Made by a program: the position numbers and the translations under genes
Assembly: GCF_030247195.1 (NCBI RefSeq)
Contig: NC_080670.1
Span: 95,081,416 to 95,145,415, forward strand
Length of the DNA stretch: 64,000 nucleotides
Reading direction: 5' to 3'
DNA from: Topomyia yanbarensis
Taxonomy: Eukaryota; Arthropoda; Insecta; Diptera; Culicidae
Notes under the pieces: model-generated
What the model saw: only the letters and a program-made list of their open reading frames with translations
Told to the model about the DNA's origin: nothing
The model's database searches: none
Shown: positions 21,659-33,353 of the stretch, in pieces
How positions within the stretch are numbered: the stretch's first letter is position 1
Layout: each line of letters opens with the position of its first letter

Positions 21659-21975
21659 AGGGGATCGGCATCTCTGTTTTTTGATTTTTATTTTTATTCA
21701 CTTCACACATTAATCCCACGAGTAGCGCGAGAAAGAAAGCCAGAGCTCCGCAGTAACGTGGTAAGAAACGCTTACTGTGGGGGTTGTCCAGGTATCCCAC
21801 AGGCTCCGTTAACGATCGAGCATCTTTTTCACCCCCTCGATCACTCATCCCCGAGTCGCTTCACGCTTTGGAATTGGGGTTATGACCTATTTTGCTTTAC
21901 GTGGTGACCGCGGCTCAGATCATCACAACCATCCTCCTTTACACCTGTAGCTCTGGTTCTCAATAGTTCCAGGTA

Positions 21976-22083
21976 CCGTAAACCGGGGTGACTTTGACCT
22001 GTAGCTCTGGTTCTCAATAGTTCCAGGTACCGTAAACTGGGGTGACTTTGATCATTGGGGTGACATTGATCACTCGAAACTTT
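21976..22083 (+). repeat. 54-bp tandem duplication at the edge of the MITE
   Basis: The sequence from GTAGCTCTGGTTCTCAATAG to the first bases of the TA element occurs twice, with the element start at 21976 and again at 22030. Host flank and element terminus were duplicated together, so this happened after insertion. Confidence 0.9.
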
Positions 22084-22891
22084 TTTCGTAGATCGCTTAT
22101 TTAACCAGTATAGTCTACCGAATCATTTTAATTCGAATTTATTTTTACTCTAAACTTATAAAATACTGATTTGTTATGCCTTTTGAGTATATTGTTCGGT
22201 TTTTGGGTACAAAAACTGCAAAAAACCGAAATTTGACTTCACCTGATTTTTACGAAGCTTCGTAAAGTGTCTTTTTTTACCAAATAAATAAATCTCAGAT
22301 TTGAGCAAGAATAATAAATCACAAGCGAGTTTTTATTTCCCTTTAGATTGGGTTATGCTAAGTGTTGTTTTAAGAGTTTGTTTATTTTTAATACATTTTT
22401 GTGAAACTAGTTGGCAATAATTTCAGATTATTTTAAGTTAAAATTCGCAACATTTTTTCAATATTCAATACTCCAACGTGTTAAAATGGTTGAAACTTTT
22501 TGTACATTGATAAAACACTGAAACAAAACAATTTTAGCACTTTTAAAAGTTTTCAGAATTTTTTATTCTAGTTGGACACAAATTATACGAATTTGGTTAT
22601 CTTTCCAGAATTAGTTTAAATAAACATTTGAATGAAAAGCATTTACATCGATAACTTAATGTGGGTGAACATGCAGGTTATGAAAGTCTCTCCGGAACAC
22701 GAAAACGAACTTCAACTTGAAATCATTTTTGAAAAAATAGCTGTAAACGGACAATTTTAGGTAAAACCATCCAATCTTGTTCTCCATACATCAGTACATG
22801 GTTTAAAAATATTAAACTCGGAAAAATGCGTTGCGTCTAAAAATATGTAATGATTACTTCGAAAAGTGATCAATGTCACCCCGGTTTACGG
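22030..22891. mobile_element. Non-autonomous TIR element with TA duplication (copy B)
   Basis: Begins CCGTAAACTGGGGTGACTTT and ends GTCACCCCGGTTTACGG, with TA at 22028-22029 and 22892-22893. Its interior is the reverse complement of copy A (6837-7769): for example, the TGCGTTGCGTC phrase lies near the right end here and GACGCAACACA near the left end there. It has no transposase frame. It is inserted in the 5' UTR of family A copy 2; the unoccupied homologous site is TGTACG at 39411-39416 in copy 3. Confidence 0.9.
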
Positions 22892-22947
22892 TACGTATGT
22901 TATTACAGACAAGCTACTATTGAGATCCGTCCTTCGCTAGCGGAGTT

Positions 22948-22966
22948 ATGTATGTATGTATGTATG
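22948..22966 (+). repeat. Short (TGTA)n tract between two R1 copies
   Basis: Nineteen bases of ATGT repeat separate the 5' end of family A copy 2 from the oligo-T (3' end) of family B copy 4. It is the remnant of the target microsatellite. Confidence 0.9.
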
Positions 22967-24079
22967 CTTTTTTTTGTTTTTTTTTTTTTTATAGTAAGGT
23001 TAAAAAAGCTTCAAAAGCCTGGCCTGTAGTGTATTGGCACTGTGTGGGACTCACGACTCACGTTCGTGCCTAACCACTAAAAACATTCCTTTTTACTTTT
23101 TACGCCCTTCTTCCCTTCGGAACATCGTCATCGTATTACTTCGTGGGGGGGTTCGTTGCGCTTTCGTCGCACCTCTTTCTGCTGCTCTATCTCGGAGCCT
23201 CGCTTGGGTCATGGAGTGACACGACCATTGAGCTTTAATTTAACTCTCGGTTCCTCTCCTGATTCTTGTCTCCATCCATTACGTCGCCGTTTATTTCTCG
23301 TCCCTGTGGTGAGCCGTTTAGGTGCTGATTCCCTGAGCCATTCAGCTCATGTTTCCGTGAGTCATTCAGCTCCCGGCCTCATCACGATCCGCTTGGATAG
23401 TGCTCAACGGTGAACTCATCCTACTCCGACCTATGGTTCCCCGACGGAGGAATTTCCCCCGACACCGATACCCGCTTTCTTGAGCCATTTAGCTCTACTA
23501 AAATCTTCCAGCTTTACCGCTTATCCAGCTCCGATTGAGAGTTCCCCGACAACGGAATTTCTTTCGTTACCGGTGTTTGTTTCGTGAGCCAATTAGCTCC
23601 CCTTTTCGTCACGATTCTGTCGGGTAGTCCACGGCGCCGAATCAGCCCTATCGTGAATTCCCCGACGGCAGACCGCTTCCGATACCGATGTACGTTTCTG
23701 TGAGCCATTAAGCTCCCCGCCTCGTCTTCTCGGTCTAGTCCCCGGCGGTGGACCTAGCCTACTCAACGGCCAGCCAGCAGATGCTGAGGTTCATCCAGCG
23801 ATTCCGGGTAGAGCGTAGCTTCCGGTTCACTGGCGCCCCAAAGACCCACTTCTGGCTATTCGAAGCGGTCTACTCGGTCTAATCCCCGACGGTGGATCTA
23901 GCCTACTCACGAGCTACCCGGTAGAGTGTCGAGGTCGGTCCGGCGATTCCGGTGGAGCCTGACGTCCGGTTCGCTGGCGCCCCGACGACCCGAGCCCGGT
24001 GCTACATCGCGTACTACTCAACTGGTCCCCGGCGGTGGACCCAGTCTACACCGTCGGTGAGTTTCCCGGCGGCGGCGTT
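22967..24079 (-). repeat. Family B 3' UTR of copy 4 with reiterated modules
   Basis: After the oligo-T come a conserved segment (TTAAAAAAGCTTCAAAAGCC), a degraded version of the 3' stem-loop (23113-23148), several GTGAGCCATT.AGCTC modules (about 23320-23715), and modules containing CCCCGGCGGTGGA and CTAGCCTACTC (about 23460-24080). The same module types fill the 3' UTRs of copies 5 and 6. Confidence 0.75.
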
Positions 24080-24425
24080 CTAACCAATGTCGTTACTTTG
24101 TTGGTCCCTTCGCCACTTCCTTTGCAGCTCGGAGAGTATACTCGTAACAACTCTGTTGACAGCGTCCCAGATATGCTCGTTGCGGCACATCTCTTCGACG
24201 ATATTATCCACTGTTATATCAGGGATACCCCTTCGGACTTCTTCGAATCTGGGGCATTCGAAGACCACGTGTTCCGGTGTCTCTTGCACGTTCACACACT
24301 CCGGGCAAAGGGGTGACGAAGCGTGCCCAAACCGATGTAGGTATTTCCGGAAGCATCCATGCCCGGACAAATACTGCATCAGATGGAAGTTCACCTCTCC
24401 ATGCTTCCTAGGTACCCAAGTAGAC
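24080..24425 (-). pseudogene. ORF2 C-terminus of copy 4, left of the Penelope insertion
   Basis: The minus strand encodes the end of ORF2 with a CPEC...EHVVFECPRF zinc-finger motif (about 24306-24250), homologous to 54283-54560 in copy 5. It is severed from the rest of ORF2 at the TSD ACATTTGGGAT. Confidence 0.85.
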
Positions 24426-24436
24426 ACATTTGGGAT
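24426..24436 (+). repeat. Target-site duplication, left (ACATTTGGGAT)
   Basis: The 11-bp ACATTTGGGAT occurs here and at 29380-29390, bracketing the Penelope-like insertion. The unoccupied order is seen in copy 5 (GATACATTTGGGATGAGTCG near 54667). Confidence 0.9.
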
Positions 24437-26160
24437 AAATTTAGGGTTTATTTGTCACCGCAAAATTGTTATGTATTCTGTTTGTTGATTTTTCTCGGTG
24501 AAATTAAAAACGATACCAGTTTTCTTCGTCGTTACGTAACGTTTCGGTCTACTATGCTTCAGCCATCGTCGGACGCCTACAAACATTTATTTCGAAAAAA
24601 TATTCACATTAAATTACAATAATTCACAAATGATTACAAAGCTTTCACAATACATTACAAATTAACGTTCAAACTCACATGAATTCACTCCAAACACACT
24701 CCATTCATACACATCTTCTGCCGACTGACGAACGATTTGTCCTGTTCGGCTGTCTGCTTTCCTCGCTATTCACACACTGTCGAAGCTTGGTTACCAGCCC
24801 GTCGTACGTTGTACAGAACGTTCCACATTCTCTCTGGAGGTTTACGGTTTTGTCTTCCCCCAGCATTTTGATATGGAACATTTCGGCCGTCGTTCTGCTC
24901 TCCTGGTTTTCTATTCGCTCAAGTATCTGTGTATTAGCGAAGTCGAAGATGTGTCCGTCTTGTAGTGTGTGTTGTGATAGTCCCGTTCTGGCATCATTCT
25001 TCTTTGCGTCATTTTTGTGTTCCGCTACTCTCGTTTCCAGTTTCCTCCCCGTTTGTCCAATGTACCTTACCATCATCTGTACCACAGGGAATCGAGTACA
25101 CTACGTTCTTCTGTTTTCCTGGTGGAATCGGGTCCTTCAGCTTGGTAAAAATTCGATTTTTAATTTTATCTCTCGGCTTAAACGCAAGTCTTGTGTTATG
25201 TTTTTTGAAAATTTTCGCCAATTTTTCGCTGAGGCCCGGAACATACGGAACTGACGCGTACGTCACTTCCGTTGTTTTGTCTTTTCCAGTTTGAAGGCTG
25301 TTGTAATGTTTGTGTACTCGTTCCTTCAGAATTTTGTGGACAAACCAATCCGGGTAACGGTTTACTCGCAAAATGTTTTTAGCCGTTTTAATAGCTACTG
25401 GCCGGTTTTTGCAATCGGAGAGTTTTATTGCTCGATCGACGAGTGCAATTGCCGTGTTGCATTTATGCGAGTATGGACATTCTGAATTAAAATCCAGATA
25501 TCTGCCCTCGGATTGTTTTGGTAGCCATATCCGTTCAATGCGATTCTGGTTTCTTGTTAGCATCATGTCAAGAAATTTCAGCTTTCCATTTTCTTCTTCT
25601 TCAATGGTGAACTGAAGTTTACTGTGGAAACTGTTAAACGATGCTAAAATTTTTTGAATGTGTTCCTATCTTGCCACACAAAAGCAGTCATCAACGTATC
25701 GGCGGTAGGCCTTTAGTTGAATTTGGCTCTCTTCTAATGATGCTAAACATTGTTGTTCCAGGCGTTCCATTACCAGATTTGCCATGACAGGTGAAAGTGG
25801 GGATCCCATTGGTACTCCGAAAGTTTGTGCGTATACTGTGCCTCGGTGTACAAAAAACGTTGATTCCAACACAAGCTTAACGGCCTCCATGAAACTGTGT
25901 TGGTCGATAGATGTGTGCTTCGTTACCTCCTCCCATCTCTCGTTCAAGCATTCCAAAGCAAAGCTAACAGGTACATTCGTGTACAACGACGTGACGTCCA
26001 AAGAGAACAGCATTTCATCCTCAGCGATCTGTGTTCCTGTTATTTGTTCCGCGAACTCAAAGCTGTTTTTGACATGATAGTCCGTTTTCCCTACAATATT
26101 CCCAATGATTCCAGAAAGAAATTGAGCCACATTGTATGTTGCGGATCCAATGGTCCTGGT
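24437..26160 (-). pseudogene. Inverted, 5'-truncated Penelope copy
   Basis: Reverse complement of about 27692-29379 plus a few extra terminal bases. It encodes part of the RT (26175-25666) and the GIY-YIG part (25566-24705). A 2-bp deletion near 25064 puts the endonuclease out of frame between its two halves. It shares the in-frame TAG after the RT block with the plus copy. The junction with the plus-oriented pLTR contains a short filler (26154-26167). Confidence 0.9.
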
Positions 26161-26167
26161 GGAATTT

Positions 26168-26611
26168 TGTTCCATATCAAAATGCTGGGGGAAGACAAAA
26201 CCGTAAACCTCCAGAGAGAATGTGGAACGTTCTGTACAACGTACGACGGGCTGGTAACCAAGCTTCGACAGTGTGTGAATAGCGAGGAAAGCAGACAGCC
26301 GAACAGGATAAATCGTTCGTCAGTCGGCAGAAGATGTGTATGAATGGAGTGTGTTTGGAGTGAATTCATGTGAGTTTGAATGTTAATTTGTAATGTATTG
26401 TGAAAGCTTTGTAATCATTTGTGAATTATTGTAATTTAATGTGAATATTTTTTCGAAATAAATGTTTGTAGGCGTCCGACGATGGCTGAAGCATAGTAGG
26501 CCGAAACGTTACGTAACGACGAAGAAAACTGGTATCGTTTTTAATTTCACCGAGAAAAATCAACAAACAGAATACATAACAATTTTGCGGTGACAAATAA
26601 ACCCTAAATCT
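26168..26611 (+). repeat. 5' pLTR of the Penelope-like element
   Basis: A direct repeat of 28967-29379 (offset about 2799), including the last 60 codons of the ORF. It carries GGCTGAAGCATAGTAGGCC followed by GAAACGTTACGTAACG, a motif pair reminiscent of the hammerhead-like box at 62824-62870. Confidence 0.88.
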
Positions 26612-26640
26612 ATCAGTTGATCAAGAACAAAGAGGAGAAA

Positions 26641-29142
26641 ATGTTAATCACTAAAGAAATCGCCAATAAATATGGCTACGTTGGCAGAAAACTAATGCAA
26701 CAGTACCAGAAGGCATCGATCAAGCTTGCAAAATCTAACAATCGCATGAAGTTTTTGCTGAATTGCAGAAAGAACAAGGTGATTCCGATCTGCCTAAAAT
26801 ACAAAGTGCAAATCAACCTGAGTATGGACCGATCCCGACGCAAGCTGGATAAAGTGCTGTTCAAGCAAAAAATTCGCATCAAGCATAATGGTCGCCGATA
26901 CAAAGCGGACGCTGGTTGAACTGAGAAGATTGAAAACCTACCATCTCCATCGAATGGAACTCAGGTTCGACCAAGTGGATGTCCAGCGGGTGAAGAAAAT
27001 GGTGGGCAACAAATCAACGGTGGTATATAATTCCTCGAGAGCGAGAGAGAAACAAAAAATCCAATCGCTGAAAAACCGGAGAATTGAAGAGCTTACCCAC
27101 GGTGAGCAATGGATAGAAAACACCACCAATACTCCTATACCCGATTTCCTGGGGAGAACTTTGAAGCTGGGTCCAAACTTCAATGTTCAAAATAATAGAA
27201 GCATCCCTTACGTTGAGCTGATATCGGAATTGGAAAAAAAAAAACGGCAAAATTCAAGGAAAACGCAGATGAAATAAGGACAGAAGTTTCCACGGCTATG
27301 ATAAACTATATGAACTACAAGAAACAACCGAGACATGACGAAAACGAGTGGATAGCAAAAGATCTCAGGAACAGTAAGAAATTTCTGGTAGACAACCCTA
27401 ATTTGCTAATCACTAGGGCAGATAAAGGTAACAAAACCGTTATTCTCACATCAGAGGAGTATGAACGGAAGATGGCGGACATCCTGAGCACCACATACAA
27501 ACAAATAAAATCAGACCCCACAACTAAGGTGCTGAAGAAAATCGGTGTATTAGTGGATGGGTGGCGTAACAGCAAATTCATCGATCTTCGTACGCACAGG
27601 AAGATGAAAGCATCAAGCTGTAACCCATCCCGAATATATGGGTTACCAAAAATACACAAAGAGAACAGACCACTCCGACCGGTAGTTTCTACCATTGGAT
27701 CCGCAACATACAATGTGGCCCAATTTCTTTCTGGAATCATTGGGAATATTGTAGGGAAAACGGACTATCATGTCAAAAACAGCTTTGAGTTCGCGGAACA
27801 AATAACAGGAACACAGATCGCTGAGGATGAAATGCTGTTCTCTTTGGACGTCACGTCGTTGTACACGAATGTACCTGTTAGCTTTGCTTTGGAATGCTTG
27901 AACGAGAGATGGGAGGAGGTAACGAAGCACACATCTATCGACCAACACAGTTTCATGGAGGCCGTTAAGCTTGTGTTGGAATCAACGTTTTTTGTACACC
28001 GAGGCACAGTATACGCACAAACTTTCGGAGTACCAATGGGATCCCCACTTTCACCTGTCATGGCAAATCTGGTAATGGAACGCCTGGAACAACAATGTTT
28101 AGCATCATTAGAAGAGAGCCAAATTCAACTAAAGGTCTACCGCCGATACGTTGATGACTGCTTTTGTGTGGCAAGATAGGAACACATTCAAGAAATTTTA
28201 GCATCGTTTAACAGTTTCCACAGTAAACTTCAGTTCACCATTGAAGAAAAAGAAAATGGAAAGCTGAAATTTCTTGACATGATACTAGCAAGAAACCAGA
28301 ATCGCATTGAACGGATATGGCTACCTAAACAATCCGAGGGCAGATATCTGGATTTTAATTCAGAAAGTCCATACTCGCATAAATGCAACACGGCAATTGC
28401 ACTCGCCGATCGAGCAATAAAACTCTCCGATTGCAAAAACCGGCCAGTAGCTATTAAAACGGCTAAAAACATTTTGCGAGTAAACCATTACCCGGATTGG
28501 TTTGTCCACAAAATTCTGAAGGAACGAGTACACAAACATTACAACAGCCTTCAAACTGGAAAAGACAAAACAACGGAAGTGACGTACGCGTCAGTTCCGT
28601 ATGTTCCGGGCCTCAGCGAAAAATTGGCGAAAATTTTCAAAAAACATAACACAAGACTTGCGTTTAAGCCGAGAGATAAAATTAAAAATCGAATTTTTAC
28701 CAAGCTGAAGGACCCGATTCCACCAGGAAAACAGAAGAACGTAGTGTACTCGATTCCCTGTGGTACAGATGATGGTAAGGTATACATTGGACAAACGGGG
28801 AGGAAACTGGAAACGAGAGTAGCGGAACACAAAAATGACGCTAAGAAGAATGATGCCAGAACGGGACTATCACAACACACACTACAAGACGGACACATCT
28901 TCGACTTCGCTAATACACAGATACTTGAGCGAATAGAAAACCAGGAGAGCAGAACGACGGCCGAAATGTTCCATATCAAAATGCTGGGGGAAGACAAAAC
29001 CGTAAACCTCCAGAGAGAATGTGGAACGTTCTGTACAACGTACGACGGGCTGGTAACCAAGCTTCGACAGTGTGTGAATAGCGAGGAAAGCAGACAGCCG
29101 AACAGGACAAATCGTTCGTCAGTCGGCAGAAGATGTGTATGA
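26641..29142 (+). pseudogene. Penelope RT with GIY-YIG endonuclease, disrupted
   Basis: Starts at ATG 26641. It reads in one frame to about 26910, shifts, runs in a second frame to about 27240, returns to the first frame after an A-run (about 27232-27243), and then has an in-frame TAG at 28177-28179. The RT contains the LPKIHK motif, FSLDVTSLYTNVP, FGVPMGSPLSPV and YVDD (28147-28158). The GIY-YIG nuclease has YSI (28747-28755), YIG (28783-28791) and the following R...E.H pattern. The protein would nick DNA and prime reverse transcription. Two frameshifts and one nonsense codon make this copy defective. Confidence 0.9.
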
Positions 29143-29379
29143 ATGGAGTGTGTTTGGAGTGAATTCATGTGAGTTTGAACGTTAATTTGTAATGTATTGT
29201 GAAAGCTTTGTAATCATTTGTGAATTATTGTAATTTAATGTGAATATTTTTTTTCGAAATAAATGTTTGTAGGCGTCCGACGATGGCTGAAGCATAGTAG
29301 GCCGAAACGTTACGTAACGACGAAGAAAACTGGTATCGTTTTTAATTTCACCGAGAAAAATCAACAAACAGAATACATA
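28967..29379 (+). repeat. 3' pLTR of the Penelope-like element
   Basis: Matches 26168-26580, differing by occasional substitutions and a 2-nt longer T-run. It ends at GAATACATAA next to the right target duplication. Confidence 0.88.
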
Positions 29380-29390
29380 ACATTTGGGAT
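29380..29390 (+). repeat. Target-site duplication, right (ACATTTGGGAT)
   Basis: Second copy of the 11-bp target duplication. ORF2 of R1 copy 4 resumes immediately after it. Confidence 0.9.
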
Positions 29391-31990
29391 GAGTCGGTGG
29401 GTCCACCTTCCTTTCTCCGCGTAATCCCACTCTTGCTGCCACTTAGCCAACGAGTCCGCTCGAACCAGTCTCCATGCATTACGTTCATTTCTCCGCTGGT
29501 AGCATTCTACGTCCTCAGCCAGAGTGATGCAGATGGGAATCATCCCGGCAATTACGCATACCGCCTCCGACGATATCGTTCTGTACGCACTTGCGACACG
29601 AACAGTCATTAGGCGAAAAGTGCTTGTCAACTTCGTCCGGTTCCGCTTTGAGTTCAGCGCAGCAGCCCAGGCCGGTACGCCATATCTCAGAATTGGATGA
29701 GATATTCGCCAGGAGACGTCTCGTGCTGCCTCTTGCCCCTCCGTGATTCGGCATGATCCTTGCCAATGCGCTAATTGTCCTCGCAGCCTACTCACATACA
29801 TAGTCGACATGGCAGTTGTAATTCAACTGATCGTCAACCATCACACCCAGGTGCTTCAGCGCGCGCATCGATGGAATGGATTGTCCCCCGACGCTGATCT
29901 CGAGACGCTGGATTTGCTTACGATTGCTAACCAGCACTACCTCAGTCTTGTGGTGAGCCAGCTGCAACCTGACGTTAACCATCCAGGTTTCCACGATGCC
30001 TATTGTCTCTGCCGTCAGCATTTCCACCTCCTCAAGGGTCTCGCCCGTTATCGTCAGGACAACATCATCTGCAAAGCCGACGATCTCCACTCCCCTGGGC
30101 AGTTCCAGTGTTAACACTCCGTTGTACATAATATTCCAGAGCGTTGGGCCGAGTATGGAGCCCTGAGGTACTCCCGCCGTTACCCTAATCGACCTCTGCC
30201 CCGTGTTCGTTTCGTAGACCAGTACTCGGTTCTGAAAGTAACTTTTCAGAACCTTGCACAGATAGTCCGGAACCCGCATTCTATGCAGCGCTACGGCGAT
30301 GGCTCCCCAACCAGCAATGTTGAACGCGTTCTTCACGTCTATCGTTACCACAGCGCAGTAGCGATTACCCCTTCTCTTTTGCTTCAATGCTTTCTCCGCG
30401 TTCGCGATGACGATGCGGATGGCGTCCACCGTCGATATTCCTTTCCGGAACCCGAACTGTCTCTGCGATAGTCCGTTCTCACTTTCAGCGTAGGTCGTCA
30501 GCCTGTTGAGGATGACTCTTTCCAGGAGTTTACCGAGAGTATCCAGCAGGCATATAGGCCGATACGATACTGGATTTTGGCAGTAACACCAGCTTCTGGA
30601 TCTTCCATCTATCTGGGAAGTAGCCATCGTCCAGGCATTTCTGTAGGACTATCCTGAACATGTCCGGAAACGCCAGGATCGCAGTCTTCAGTGCCACGTT
30701 GGGGATACCATCCGGTCCGGGAGCTTTCTTCGCTTTCAGCCCTTTTGCCACTATTAGGAGCTCGTCGTTGGAAACCCGATTGTCACCTGCATTTCCACCA
30801 TCTGCATCAGCGTACGGTGTAGGCGGCCATGCGGTTAGGTCGTGCTTCGGGAAAAGGCCCTCCACGATAATTTTCAGCTTGTCGCCGCACATTTCGACTG
30901 GCGTCATTGGGCCCTTGATCCTGGCCATAACGACACGGTAAGCATTGCCCCAGGGGTTAGCGTCTACTTCTCTGCATAGCTCCTCGTAGCAGGTGGACTT
31001 GCTTAGCACTATCTCACGTTTAAAAGCGGCCCTAGCCGCCCGGAATGTTACCTTACACTCTTTTCTGACTGCCTCAGATCTTGCTCTCTAAACGCGTCTT
31101 CTGGCTTTTAAGCAAGTAGCCCGGAGGATGCTTAGCCTTTCGTTCCACCAGTATGCCGGACGCCGGTAGTTCCTCGGCTCCATTTTCCTCGGCATTGTTA
31201 TATCGCATGCCCTAGCTATTGTTTCCGACAGCTCATCGGCACTCGGAGTTGGAGTGGTGCTGTCAGCACGAAGTGCTTCCACAAAAAGGTCCTTGTCGAA
31301 TTCCTTTATTTTCCACTTCCGCTCGCCAGTCCTCACTCTCTGCGTCACCGTACGATTTCGCCGACCAATGGTGTAGTGGATGGCTTGGTGATCACTATGT
31401 GTGTACTGCTAACTAACTCGCCAATTCATGTCATCCATCAGCGACGCGCTGCAGAATGTTACGTCGATGATGGATTCCCAACCGTCTTTACGGAATGTGC
31501 TACCGGAACCTTCATTGCACAGCTTTACGTCCAGCTTCGCCAGTGCTTCCAATAGGTTGTAACCTCGTGCGTTGGTCAGCCTGCTACCCCACTCCACGGC
31601 CCAAGCGTTGAAATCTCCTCCTATAACAACCGGCGTTCGCCCGACTAACGAGTCGGTTAATGCGTCCAGCGTCCGGTTGTATTGCTCTGGTGTCCACCGT
31701 GGAGGAGCATAACAGCTACACACGAATGCGCCGTTTATCCTGGCGACCACGAAACCTTCGTGTGTGCTATCCACCACTTCTTGAACAGGGAAACCGCCCA
31801 TCACTTGGATTGCCGCCATCCCTGCACTATCCACCACCCAGTTACCGGGAGGGACACGATACGGCTCTGCATAATTGCAACGTCGCACTACATTTCTGTT
31901 GTTGACTGCCACAACAGTTGCTGTGCAATGTCACAATGATTGAGATTGAGCTGGGTAACCTCCATCATTATTGGCCTGCCTTCGCCTTTG
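29391..31990 (-). pseudogene. ORF2 of family B copy 4 (endonuclease and RT), degraded
   Basis: Minus-strand order: endonuclease (31912-31409, GGDFNAWAVEWGSR), linker (31348-31088 and 31009-30660), RT (30627-29788, DTLGKLLERVILNRLT, DVKNAFN, GVPQGSILG and FADD), and thumb/C-terminal part (29810-29391). ORF2 would start at ATGATGGAGG near 31966, just after ORF1. Several frameshifts and stops separate the blocks. The catalytic FADD is intact, but the gene as a whole is dead. Confidence 0.82.
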
Positions 31991-32017
31991 TGTACTCTGG
32001 ACATAAGAAGCCTCCCG

Positions 32018-33353
32018 TCATGTGGTCTTTTTCGACCTCATTTCTGCAGAGCAAGCACTTCGGTTGCTTTGTGCAGTCTCTAGCAATGTGTCACTTATCC
32101 CCACATTTTCTGCACAGATCAGATCTGTCCGGGCCTCTACAGTTTCTTGCAGACCAAAACCCAGGCATCTGAAACACCTCTCCATTTGTTTAGTGGCTCT
32201 AGGGATCAATCGCAACGAGCACACCGACCACCCGATTTTGATCTTACCGGTCGACATAAGCTTGTTGGCTGCGGTTGGCGATAAGCGTATCACTGCTGTC
32301 TGTGTGCCACTGTACGCCTTCCTCAATCTTATTGATATCTGCTCCCTCTCCAGGTTTCCTTGCTCTATTAGCGCGCTTCTCACTTCGTCTTCCGTTGCGA
32401 TCTCGTCCAGATTCCTGCACTCGACCACTGCTTCCTGAACTAATGCTCTCACATTCGCTTCTCCTCCCACCGCTTCTGCCACAAGTTCCTGGTAGGCCGA
32501 GCTCTTGATCAATGGATCTTTCTTCAGCTCGAACAGCATTTCGCCTTTCTGAGTACGCCGGGTTCTTATAACTTTCTCCCCCAGCTCCTTCAACTTGGGA
32601 TCATCTCGCACCCTTTTGAGGATCGCAGCGTACGTCACGCCTTCGTTTACTTTGACGACTAGAGCGTCTCCCCTCTGCTTCTGCTGGCGTGGCCGAAGGT
32701 CTTCTTTCTTCTTTTTCTTCTTTTTCTTCTTTTCCCCCTTTTTTCTGTTTTTTCCTCCTCTCTTCTGCGCTTTCTACGGTACGCCATTCACTCTGCAATT
32801 GTCGGCTTTTTCGCTGTCCTTCACCGACCTTCCTGGACTTCTTCGGTTCCTCCTCCTCTCCTGGCGTTTCCATTATTCTTTTCACAGAACGAGAATCCCG
32901 GCCGCCCTTCGGTGTCTCATAGGCTTCTGCTTCTTCTATCGCTGTGGACTTCAGCGCATTTTCGACGTTTTCAGCTCGCTCTAGTAACGCCATATGTTCT
33001 CATTCGGCTGCTGCTACGGCGGATTTGATGGTAATCACTAGATCCTTGATATGTCCGTGCACGTTGCCCTTGCTTTTGACGAATTCGTAGAGTTCATCAA
33101 TTTTTTGCCTCAACTTCGTCACTTTAGGTAACCCAGACTCCTTGTCTTCTTGGGTAACGCTTGGTTTCGGTGTGCGCACCTGAAATCCTAGCTTTCCTTG
33201 GTGTCCAGTTGTTTTGTTGCCGCTCGTGCTCTGTGTGGACTCGCTAGGCTGCTCTCGCTGTTGCTGCTGTTGTGGTTGCACTTGCTGTTGCACTTGTTCG
33301 TTATGCTGGGTCGGTGACCTCGCTAGCCCACCTTTAGCGAACGGGTTCACCAT
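32018..33353 (-). pseudogene. ORF1 of family B copy 4
   Basis: The N-terminal part (33353-33000) begins with the NPFAKGGLARSP motif shared with the other copies, then a Gln-rich stretch. The middle part (32993-32601) is highly charged. The C-terminal part (32638-32018) carries the knuckle region, partly broken (CFRCLGFG present, later cysteines shifted). Three frames are needed to read it. Confidence 0.78.

Larger units (their letters stand above)
12533..22947 (-). mobile_element. R1-clade retrotransposon, family A copy 2 (interrupted)
   Basis: The most complete family A copy. Its 5' end abuts a (TGTA)n tract at 22948-22966, and its 3' end is an oligo-A (TTTTTTGTT at 12533-12541 on the plus strand). 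A CR1-like element (13784-18264) splits ORF2, and a TA-type MITE (22030-22891) sits in the 5' UTR. Removing both leaves about 5.1 kb of ordinary R1-like order: 5' UTR, ORF1, ORF2, repetitive 3' UTR. It lies in the same orientation as its neighbours, which fits serial insertion at the same tetranucleotide target. Confidence 0.85.
21659..22947 (-). other. 5' UTR of family A copy 2, hosting a MITE
   Basis: Non-coding. It matches the 5' UTR of copy 3 (39040-39480) apart from the inserted TA-type element. Shared phrases include CCACAGGCTCCGTTAACGATCG, GGTTATGACCTAT and GAGATCCGTC.TTCGCTAGCGG. It stops at GCGGAGTT, about 18 bp short of the longer 5' end in copy 3. Confidence 0.75.
24437..29379 (+). 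mobile_element. Penelope-like element with inverted partial copy and pLTRs
   Basis: A 4.9-kb insertion in R1 copy 4. It consists of a 5'-truncated inverted copy (24437-26160), a plus-strand 5' pLTR (26168-26611), the RT/GIY-YIG coding region (26641-29142) and a 3' pLTR (28967-29379). The direct pLTR repeats and the head-to-head truncated copy are characteristic of Penelope-like elements. The 11-bp target duplication confirms one insertion unit. Confidence 0.92.

Noticed and set aside
23300..24080. Direct repeats with spacers as a CRISPR-like array
   Set aside because: Units are degenerate, of uneven spacing, and belong to the 3' UTR of a eukaryotic retrotransposon.
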